Shown: piece after piece, positions 1 through 5,914 of the stretch
Layout of the letters: the number at the start of each line of letters is the position of its first letter
Numbering within the stretch: position 1 is the stretch's first letter
Assembly: GCA_002297045.1 (NCBI GenBank)
Contig: DBJE01000014.1
Span: 45,989-51,902, forward strand
Direction of reading: 5' to 3'
DNA length: 5,914 bases
From: Caryophanales bacterium UBA784
Lineage (GTDB): Bacteria; Bacillota_I; Bacilli_A; RFN20; CAG-288
Translations under genes and position numbers: made by a program
The notes under the pieces: generated by a model
Seen by the model: only the letters and a program-made list of their open reading frames with translations
The model's database searches: none
Told to the model about the DNA's origin: nothing

Positions 1-36
1 GTCGCTTAGCTGGCAGGTTTGCGTTATCCTCTTCAT
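1..36 (-). CDS. Start of an unidentified protein, truncated by the window edge
   Basis: An ATG at 36..34 opens a frame that runs off the left edge after 12 codons (MKRITQTCQLSD). A very strong SD, AAGGAGGA, lies 8 nt upstream, which is close to ideal spacing, so translation initiation here is well supported although the product cannot be named. Twelve residues are too few to assign a family, and no signal peptide or recognisable motif can be judged. It lies in the same orientation as addA, 292 nt downstream of the addA stop. The gap holds a GC-rich inverted-repeat region that would form its 5' leader, so the gene probably has its own control rather than simply being the third gene of the addBA operon. 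That last point is inference. Confidence 0.65.
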   Translation of the reverse strand, partial: MKRITQTCQLSD

Positions 37-44
37 GGCTAAAA

Positions 45-52
45 TCCTCCTT
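45..52 (-). promoter_or_regulatory. Strong Shine-Dalgarno site of the left-edge gene
   Basis: AAGGAGGA on the minus strand is an 8-base match to the anti-SD end of 16S rRNA. It sits 8 nt before the ATG at 36..34. It decides the start of the partial gene at the left edge. Its AGGAGG core (51..46) is complementary to CCUCCU at 134..129 in the leader, so it could be sequestered by RNA pairing. Confidence 0.75.
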
Positions 53-73
53 GTTTTTATTGGTCATATTAAA

Positions 74-163
74 GATAAGGCCTGCAGCCCCTTTCGGAAC
101 AGTCGGCTTCCTGGAAGGCTAGCCTTCCAGGAGGCTTCTCTATATCGTTGTCCTTCCCTCCTT
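74..163 (-). promoter_or_regulatory. Candidate structured 5' leader RNA (cis-regulatory), class unknown
   Basis: This stretch stands out by composition: 79-137 is about 63% G+C (37 of 59), against 23% in 221-320. Read on the minus strand it contains, in order: a purine-rich AAGGAGGGAAGG (163..152); CCUCCU (134..129); a long hairpin from a perfect palindrome (132..109); and a hairpin CUG-UUCC-GAAA-GGGG-(CUG)-CAG (102..82) capped by a GAAA tetraloop at 95..92. It lies directly before a gene with a strong SD, where a 5' leader would be expected. I checked by eye for the T-box consensus and the conserved cores of common riboswitches (TPP, FMN, SAM-I, lysine, purine, cobalamin, guanidine-I, ZTP) and saw no convincing match. 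It could instead be an ordinary protein-binding leader, an attenuator or a small repeat element. Confidence 0.4.
109..132. repeat. 24-bp perfect palindrome (inverted repeat)
   Basis: The arm TCCTGGAAGGCT (109-120) is followed immediately by its exact reverse complement (121-132). Allowing G-U pairs in the minus-strand RNA, the pairing extends outward by about four more positions to 105..136. As RNA it would form a stable stem with a minimal CUAG loop. Neither strand has a U-tract directly after the repeat, so it does not look like a standard Rho-independent terminator. It could be a leader stem, a dimeric-protein operator, or a mobile or repetitive palindromic unit. Confidence 0.85.
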
Positions 164-328
164 ACACAAACTTTATGCTACTCCCTGATTTTCACCTCTA
201 GCAGAAATCTTCTTTATTAATTTTTCTTTATTTTCCATTAATACAATCATCTCAATACAGTAATATTTTATGCTTTAATAAACATCAATAAAAGTAAGCA
301 ACATGCGACAATTTAAAAGGCGACAAAT
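164..328. other. AT-rich intergenic stretch after addA
   Basis: No convincing gene or terminator was found between the addA stop and the GC-rich island. There is no GC-rich hairpin with a U-run after addA, so read-through into the next gene is possible. The only structure noted is a short direct repeat GCGACAA (305-311 and 320-326), a weak promoter candidate (260-288), and a 25-codon minus-strand frame (250..173) without a proper SD. Confidence 0.5.
260..288 (-). promoter_or_regulatory. Possible sigma-A type promoter for the left-edge gene
   Basis: On the minus strand TTGATG (288..283, 4 of 6 to TTGACA) is separated by exactly 17 nt from TATTAC (265..260, 4 of 6 to TATAAT). A transcript would start near 252, giving a leader of about 215 nt that includes the whole structured island. 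Such matches are common by chance in sequence this AT-rich, so support is weak. Confidence 0.2.
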
Positions 329-3300
329 CTATTCCTCAAATGGAATTTCTTTAATTTCACTTTTTGCTAAAGAATAAAGATAGCAAGAAATATTATTTAG
401 ACTAATTTCGAAATTCTTTGAAACATTTTCTTTGTATATTACAACCTGCTTTTTATAAGCTTCATCGATAATATTAGAGGCTTTATAGTCAACAATAACT
501 GCTTTTTTATCTTTCTCATCTACTGCTAAGAAATCAACAGAACCTAAACTGTGTCTTTCAAAATCTAGATAAGTATATTCTTGATAAATGATGTAACTGC
601 CTTCTTTTAAAGAATCAATCAATGCTGAATGAATGAAACCTTGAACTAGTTTTCTTTCATTATCATTTTTAATAAAGGAAATATCTGGGAGTGCATTTGG
701 AAAATCACTCCAATCAAGAAGTTCAAGCTCTCTATGAAGCTTAGTACCAAACTCTTCATTTTCTAGGTCAGCAACTTTTCGACTATCTTTACTTGCTTTT
801 CCATTTGATGCTTCTTTAAAGAAATCATCCGAAAATTCAATAGACAGAATCTCTTTCTCATTTTCATTCTTTATTATTGGCAAAGGCTGATGAATTTTAT
901 ATGTTGATGTATTTTTTAATACTTTCGATGAATATTCATCCCCTTTACAAGATTTTTTTCCAAAAGGGCAATAAGGATGCTTGCTTAAAGTGAAAATGTC
1001 AAAGAAACAAGAAGGCATTTCATAATAGTGAGAATATTTAAATTGTTCAGCATGATCATCTATATCTTCGACAATAATTGTTTTATTTTGTGCACGAGTC
1101 AACGCAACATAAAGCAATCGAATTTCCTCATCACAGGAATCTTTAAGTGAACGAAATGCCATTGCTTCATTAAAAGGCGACAAGAACGGGCATTCATCAT
1201 AATCGGAATTCCAAGTAGAATCTGTTTTAGCTGTAGGATCTGAAGGCAATTCTTTATTAATACATTGCTTTTCCTCTATGCTAAGAGCAAGATTAAAGCC
1301 AAGTTCTCTATTAAGAGAGAGGTAGCCATTATTTTGTTTACCTTTAGAACCTGATGTTTCCTTTTTAATAGGAAGAAAAACAAGGGGGTATTCTAGGCCT
1401 TTTGATTTATGAACATTTGTAATATTCACAGCATTTGTGGAAGAGACATATAAGCGAGATTTCCTATCTTTATCGTCACTTTGGAAGTTTCTTTTTGCTT
1501 GAATAATAAATTCAGAAAAATCCTTAATGCCAAAGCACATAGAAGAGAAAATATCTGCCATATTAATAATCCATTCATAGGAAGCTATATTTTTATCAAT
1601 ATCAACAAGCGTAGAAATCTTCTCCATAACATTAAATTCTTTGAAAATCTTTTTTACTACAACATTTAAAGGGAAATAATTTAAGGAAATTTCTTTGTTG
1701 AGCTTCAAAAGCTTAGTAACCAGTCCAGGTTCTTTATATTTTTTAGGATCAGCAAAATAATGAGAATCATTAACAAGATTCATATCAGGAACATCCATTA
1801 AGAAGCTTCTTTCTACAGAGCATAAAGAGTAAGAAAGGTCATCAATTTCTTTATTATTAAAATACGTTGGCTTATTATCTTCTAAATTTTTATTCCACAA
1901 TGGTTTAGAAAGAAGAATACTTTCCATAATCAAAAGATTCTTTAAAGCAAGATAGGTGTCTGTTTCTTGAAGTTTTTGATCAATATCGGTTGTAAAAGGA
2001 ATACTCTTTCGGCCTAAGGCTCGAGCATAAATTTCTTGATCCTTATTATTACGAACTAAAATGCAGAAAGAATTGTAAGTTACAGGAAGATCATCACCAC
2101 TCTCCTTATCTCTATACTTGATGCCTTTATTAACATAATCTTGTATAAGATTAGCAATGGTTTCCGCTTCTGCAGCTTTAATATCATTAGACTTTCCTAA
2201 TCCTTTTTGGTTTAAAATATCTTTATCTAATTGAGTAGAGGATATTCCAGCTATACTCTTATCCATACCATTAAATTTATCGTTAGCTGAAATAATTTGT
2301 TGATTAGGATCTGAGTAATTTATTCCACCATTATTAATTGTCATGACATCTTTGAAGAATGTATTAACTTCCTCAATATCTATTGGGCAAGAACGGTAGT
2401 TATTCTTCATACAAATCAAAGAAACATTATGACCTTTAGGGTCATTATATTTAGAAAGAAATAACTCAGGTTTAGAATCGACAAAGCCAAAAATAGATTG
2501 TTTTACATCGCCAACCATAAAAGTACAATTTCTATCGAAACTCTTTGATTCATCATGAGTTTTAAGATAATCTTGATATCCATTTTCTGTAGAGCCAAGA
2601 ATTCTTAACAATTCTTCTTTTGTATCATTACAGTCTTGATACTCATCAACCATAATTGAAAGAGCACGACTTCTTTCGGCTTCTCTTACATCTTCAAAGT
2701 TACGGAATAATTCAAGACACATATTAAAAATATCAGAAAATTCATAAGCATTTTTTTCTTTTTTAAAAGCTTCCAGCTTTTCATGAGCTTTCTTCTCTAA
2801 ATTGATAAGATACTCTAAGTTTTTCCCTTGTTTTGAAAAGATATTTAACATTATATCTTTAGGTAAAATAAGTTGGATTTTTGAATTAAAGTCTTTTAGC
2901 TTTTCTCTAAAATCTTTAAAGATTTCTTTTGCATCACTGTCATTTCCAAATATTGTTTGATTGACATTACGTGGAGGCATAGCATTCCCAGCTTCAATAA
3001 CATCTTTATAAATATCTTTTTGATAAGAGCTATACATCTCATCAGAAATAATAGATTTGATTTCTTCAAAAGTAGTGTAAGAAGTATTACCTTCTTGTAA
3101 ACTAGAAGCGATTTTTATAACCTTTTGGATTTTACTTAAAAGAGCATTACAATAATCATAATCACTATTTTTCTTATCAACTGCAGGAGAATAATCAACT
3201 TTTATTTGATTTAATGCTTTTTCAAAACCACGATAATATGTTTCAATCTTTTTTACTATCCAATAATAACAATTTAAAAGTTTATCTTCTCGTTGCTTAG

Positions 3301-3940
3301 GATCAAGAACATCTTTAAAGAATCCATCTGAATCCTTATCTTTTTTTCTAAATTTTTCGAGTGTTGAAAGTGAAGAAATTAACTTTTCATCATTAAGATC
3401 AGTATATCTTTTTAAGAATTCTTCTATAGAACCTTTTTTATCCTTAAACTCTTCAGCAATTATTTCATTTACCTTTTTTTGAAAGAAGAAATCGGCGACA
3501 CTACTATCCATAACAGTAAAATCGCTATTTATTCCAATATGATCAGCATATTTTTTAACAATAGCTTGTGCAAAAGAATCAAAGGTTTGAATTTGAGCGG
3601 TTTTTACTTTTAAAGCCTCTTGTCTTAATTCTTCTTTTTGTTCAGAGTTTAAAAAAGCATTTTCATTAGCTTCCTTTTCTAAATATTCTTGAATTCGATC
3701 TCTCATTTCTTTAGCAGCAGCATTGGTGAATGTCATTATAAGCATTTGAGAGACCGAAAGATTTTTAAACATTACTTCATAAAGAACTCTTTTCGATAAA
3801 GCATTTGTTTTTCCGCAGCCAGCTCCTGCTGAAAGAAGAACATTTTCACCGAAAGATTGAATAGCTACTTGCTTCTCTGGATCACACTTGATAAAAAGCC
3901 TATTCAATGTTTCTTTTTTTTGCTTTTCTGTTAATTGCAT
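329..3940 (-). CDS. addA: ATP-dependent helicase/nuclease subunit A (AddA/RexA)
   Basis: Complete 1203-residue AddA, close to the Bacillus subtilis length (about 1230). It is the 3'-5' motor and one of two nucleases of the cytoplasmic AddAB double-strand-break resection complex. Visible motifs are: Walker A AGAGCGKT (38-45); motif Ia MTFTNAAAKEMR (69-80); Walker B DEYQD (432-436); motif III GDVKQSIFGF (477-486); motif IV NNYRS (513-517); motif V TNVHKSKGLEY (841-851); and motif VI EEIRLLYVALTRA (938-950). The C-terminal PD-(D/E)XK nuclease has H1069, D1136 in GSVDF, D1151-Y-K1153, and Q1165/Y1169 of the QxxxY motif, so it looks catalytically intact. The ATG is chosen because an in-frame TAG lies two codons upstream and an SD precedes it. 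The stop is TAG. Oddities are Cys42 in Walker A, Gly/Val instead of Arg in motif III, and a Cys-rich loop at 978-998. The identification is firm. Confidence 0.95.
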   Translation of the reverse strand: MQLTEKQKKETLNRLFIKCDPEKQVAIQSFGENVLLSAGAGCGKTNALSKRVLYEVMFKNLSVSQMLIMTFTNAAAKEMRDRIQEYLEKEANENAFLNSEQKEELRQEALKVKTAQIQTFDSFAQAIVKKYADHIGINSDFTVMDSSVADFFFQKKVNEIIAEEFKDKKGSIEEFLKRYTDLNDEKLISSLSTLEKFRKKDKDSDGFFKDVLDPKQREDKLLNCYYWIVKKIETYYRGFEKALNQIKVDYSPAVDKKNSDYDYCNALLSKIQKVIKIASSLQEGNTSYTTFEEIKSIISDEMYSSYQKDIYKDVIEAGNAMPPRNVNQTIFGNDSDAKEIFKDFREKLKDFNSKIQLILPKDIMLNIFSKQGKNLEYLINLEKKAHEKLEAFKKEKNAYEFSDIFNMCLELFRNFEDVREAERSRALSIMVDEYQDCNDTKEELLRILGSTENGYQDYLKTHDESKSFDRNCTFMVGDVKQSIFGFVDSKPELFLSKYNDPKGHNVSLICMKNNYRSCPIDIEEVNTFFKDVMTINNGGINYSDPNQQIISANDKFNGMDKSIAGISSTQLDKDILNQKGLGKSNDIKAAEAETIANLIQDYVNKGIKYRDKESGDDLPVTYNSFCILVRNNKDQEIYARALGRKSIPFTTDIDQKLQETDTYLALKNLLIMESILLSKPLWNKNLEDNKPTYFNNKEIDDLSYSLCSVERSFLMDVPDMNLVNDSHYFADPKKYKEPGLVTKLLKLNKEISLNYFPLNVVVKKIFKEFNVMEKISTLVDIDKNIASYEWIINMADIFSSMCFGIKDFSEFIIQAKRNFQSDDKDRKSRLYVSSTNAVNITNVHKSKGLEYPLVFLPIKKETSGSKGKQNNGYLSLNRELGFNLALSIEEKQCINKELPSDPTAKTDSTWNSDYDECPFLSPFNEAMAFRSLKDSCDEEIRLLYVALTRAQNKTIIVEDIDDHAEQFKYSHYYEMPSCFFDIFTLSKHPYCPFGKKSCKGDEYSSKVLKNTSTYKIHQPLPIIKNENEKEILSIEFSDDFFKEASNGKASKDSRKVADLENEEFGTKLHRELELLDWSDFPNALPDISFIKNDNERKLVQGFIHSALIDSLKEGSYIIYQEYTYLDFERHSLGSVDFLAVDEKDKKAVIVDYKASNIIDEAYKKQVVIYKENVSKNFEISLNNISCYLYSLAKSEIKEIPFEE

Positions 3941-3951
3941 ATATTTCTAGA

Positions 3952-3956
3952 TCCTT
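3952..3956 (-). promoter_or_regulatory. Shine-Dalgarno site of addA
   Basis: AAGGA on the minus strand, 11 nt before the ATG at 3940..3938, inside the 21-nt addB-addA gap. Together with the in-frame TAG two codons before the ATG, it fixes the addA start. The short gap and the lack of promoter or terminator signals in it indicate that addB and addA are translated from one message. Confidence 0.7.
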
Positions 3957-3961
3957 GCTTT

Positions 3962-5914
3962 TCAATCAACAACAACGATTTCATTTTTAACATCTTCATC
4001 CTTTTGAAAGGTAAGATCAGCTATATCATCTTCTTGGATATCCTTGAGAGTTGATCCGACTTTTACAAAGGATGGCATATTTGGAAAATAAGATATATTT
4101 CCATTTTCTAGCTTTACACCATTTCTCAAAGAATCAGTTGATTTCATAACCATTAATCCAGCAATGTTAACGATCAATTTACCTTTACTTGAAAAGTCAA
4201 GCTTTCCATCATCTTTTAAGAAAAATCCATCAGGTTTATATCCCAAATCAGTAGGTTTTAAATCACCTATCTTTATCCACTTATCAAGAATATTTTTGTA
4301 ATTCTCTGGCTTTTCTCTCATATCTTTTCCAACTAATAAAAGCATATCTTCCTTTACCCATTTTTGTCTAACATCTCGTGCATCTAAAGGTGTCTCTGAT
4401 AAACTAAATCCCTTCATAATGTTCTTTTTAATAATAAGCCCATCAGGGGGTAAAGCATAACAAACGTATGCTCCACCTACTTTCTTGTACTGCTTTAGTT
4501 CATTTGCATATTGTTTTTGCTCTTTTACATAAGGAAAAGCAAATACGTAAAATGGTAGCTGAAGGCCTTCATGACCTAAAACATTAGAAAATTTATAGTA
4601 TTTATCTAAATCTTTTCCAGTCTTGAAGTCGACAATAACAGCATTACTATTTTGATTCTCATAAATAGCATCATAGGACCCAGTTATAGTGACATTATTA
4701 CCTATATCTACCTTATCAAAGCTAAATTCATTTCTATGAGCTTTATTTTGAGAATTTGTCGGTTTTATAAATTTAATATGACAATCTTTTTCCATTTGTT
4801 TTAAAGATGGAAGAATCATTTTCTCAACTTGTCCAATAGCTTGATCTAAGAAAAAATCAGCTTCTTCTAAAGAAATAGATCCAAGATTATTTTCATTTTT
4901 ATTTAAAACATATTTCTTTTCTTCTTTAAGTCTGAAATTAAGTCCACGTTGCTCTAAATAAGAATGAACTAATGTTCCAATAGCTGCAACTAAAGAATTA
5001 GGTGTACGTGGTTTCAAGCTTAAAATATGTTTAACAAAGTAGAGGAAAGGGTTAGTTAAATAAGGAGTAAGTCTAGAATAAGACCAATCAATGGCTTTGT
5101 TAGCAAAAAAATCATGAAAATAGTTGTTTGTCTTTTCATCAGAATCAAAAGATGGATTGTATGAACCATAATTTTCAAGATACTGTGGCTTCTTTTCTTT
5201 TATCTCCAAAAGTAAAGGACTCACATCATGAATAGAATCAAATCTATTTTGAAAATATGATGAGAGAAAGACTAAATCTAGTGAATTAGATTCATTCTTC
5301 GTTTTTTCTTCAGTCATTTTCTCTTGATATTCAAAGTATGGATTAATATTTATATCTTCTTTAATCCAATAAGATTTAGTAGATTTATCATCTAAATCTT
5401 TGACAAAAAAGACATTACTATATTCTTTAAATTGACTTATCTTAGAGCGAGAAATAGATACATCGCCAATAAATGTGAAAAGAAGTTTAGTTATTTGTTC
5501 AGTCACTTCATTTTTAATAATAGACGTTTCTTGATAACTACATAAATCTTTAAGTGAATCTGGAATAAGTCCATTATCTTTAGCCGATGAAATAAGATCA
5601 TCAGAGAAGCCCAAAATTAAAAGATGTTTACAATGTCTTATTTGCTCTATTGTATTGTAAACAGGAATACCCGTATAACCATCATTAGAAACTACGCACC
5701 CAGAGAGCAAAGAATTGAGATATTCTTTTAATAATTTCGAATCAATATCTTTATCTTTTTTCTGAATGTATTTAATTGAGGTTAATGCTTCAGCTAACTT
5801 ACTTGCGTATTCGGATAAAGAAATGTTATCACCAAGTTTGGTTAAGAAAGCATTAAAGTCACTGTGTGGAAAATCATTGTTAATCCAATCTCTGAGAGCT
5901 GTCAATAGTTTGTG
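3962..5914 (-). CDS. addB: ATP-dependent nuclease subunit B (AddB/RexB), 5'-truncated by window edge
   Basis: The frame is open to the right edge and gives the C-terminal 650 or so residues of a protein that is about 1100-1170 residues in the family. A TTG at 5905 is in frame but is probably internal, because the frame continues upstream (H-K-L before it). Numbering from that TTG, residues 79-120 (GIPVYNTIEQIR, LLILGF, NGLIPD) match the degenerate helicase motif V region of AddB. The nuclease then has SRLTPYLTNPFLYFVK (277-292), GTLVH with H314, E393, GSYD with D412, VDFK with D426 and K428, and Q449/Y453. This core should cut the strand opposite to the one cut by AddA. The family's four Fe-S cysteines are absent: N285 replaces the first, and no cysteine occurs after C482. 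The protein ends at a TGA, 21 bp before addA, in canonical addB-addA order. The Walker A region lies outside the window and cannot be judged. Confidence 0.92.
   Translation of the reverse strand, partial: HKLLTALRDWINNDFPHSDFNAFLTKLGDNISLSEYASKLAEALTSIKYIQKKDKDIDSKLLKEYLNSLLSGCVVSNDGYTGIPVYNTIEQIRHCKHLLILGFSDDLISSAKDNGLIPDSLKDLCSYQETSIIKNEVTEQITKLLFTFIGDVSISRSKISQFKEYSNVFFVKDLDDKSTKSYWIKEDININPYFEYQEKMTEEKTKNESNSLDLVFLSSYFQNRFDSIHDVSPLLLEIKEKKPQYLENYGSYNPSFDSDEKTNNYFHDFFANKAIDWSYSRLTPYLTNPFLYFVKHILSLKPRTPNSLVAAIGTLVHSYLEQRGLNFRLKEEKKYVLNKNENNLGSISLEEADFFLDQAIGQVEKMILPSLKQMEKDCHIKFIKPTNSQNKAHRNEFSFDKVDIGNNVTITGSYDAIYENQNSNAVIVDFKTGKDLDKYYKFSNVLGHEGLQLPFYVFAFPYVKEQKQYANELKQYKKVGGAYVCYALPPDGLIIKKNIMKGFSLSETPLDARDVRQKWVKEDMLLLVGKDMREKPENYKNILDKWIKIGDLKPTDLGYKPDGFFLKDDGKLDFSSKGKLIVNIAGLMVMKSTDSLRNGVKLENGNISYFPNMPSFVKVGSTLKDIQEDDIADLTFQKDEDVKNEIVVVD

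Noticed and set aside
105..136. Rho-independent terminator for addA or the left-edge gene
   Set aside because: The stem is strong, but neither strand has a run of T after it, and in the leader it precedes an SD and start codon rather than ending a unit.
35..220. Plus-strand open frame of 61 codons (starting MAKILLVF)
   Set aside because: No SD lies before its ATG, it resembles no known protein, and it runs antisense across the palindrome and the SD and start of the better-supported minus-strand gene.
173..250. Minus-strand 25-codon frame (starting MIVLMENKEK), possible leader peptide
   Set aside because: Neither ATG has a convincing SD and frames of this length are common by chance. Conservation in relatives would be needed to revive it.
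305..326. GCGACAA direct repeat after addA as a CRISPR-like or iteron signal
   Set aside because: Only two 7-bp copies 15 bp apart, with no third copy. Not distinguishable from chance.
1481..1669. Plus-strand open frame of 62 codons inside addA
   Set aside because: Lies wholly antisense within the strongly supported addA gene, with no family resemblance. It is a shadow of the coding strand.
5903..5905. TTG at 5905 as the true start of a short AddB
   Set aside because: The frame is open further upstream to the window edge, no SD precedes the TTG, and the fragment begins in the middle of the family's domain order, so the gene is truncated by the window.

Overview
The window looks like chromosomal DNA from a low-GC Gram-positive bacterium (Bacillota in the broad sense). 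The coding sequence is strongly AT-rich and its products are rich in Lys, Asn, Asp and Ser. The gene order is addB then addA, as in Bacillota. TGG encodes Trp and TGA is used as a real stop at the end of addB, so the standard bacterial code applies. That argues against the TGA-Trp mycoplasmas. The AddB subunit lacks the iron-sulfur cysteines of the Bacillus type, as in RexB-like proteins of Lactobacillales. A Bacilli or Erysipelotrichia-like lineage is therefore plausible, but this is inference.

Everything supported as a gene is on the minus strand. Reading in the direction of transcription (right to left), the window opens inside addB (5914 to 3962, 5' end outside the window). After 21 bp with a Shine-Dalgarno (SD) site comes complete addA (3940 to 329). 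A non-coding interval of 292 bp follows. Its first part (about 328 to 164) is very AT-rich. Its second part (about 163 to 74) is a GC-rich, inverted-repeat-rich island. A further gene then begins at 36 behind a near-ideal SD and leaves the window after 12 codons.

AddA and AddB together form the heterodimeric AddAB (RexAB) helicase-nuclease. It loads on double-strand DNA ends, unwinds and degrades both strands, and after Chi recognition supplies 3' single strands for RecA. AddA shows all the superfamily 1 helicase motifs and a complete C-terminal PD-(D/E)XK nuclease. The AddB fragment shows its own complete nuclease core. Two departures stand out: AddB has no Fe-S cluster cysteines, and AddA lacks the arginines usually found in helicase motif III.

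The least ordinary part is the short leader in front of the left-edge gene. It has a 24-bp perfect palindrome, a GNRA-capped hairpin, and one CCUCCU segment that can pair with either of two AGGAGG segments, one of them the SD itself. I do not recognise it as a known riboswitch class. It is the best candidate here for an undescribed regulatory RNA.
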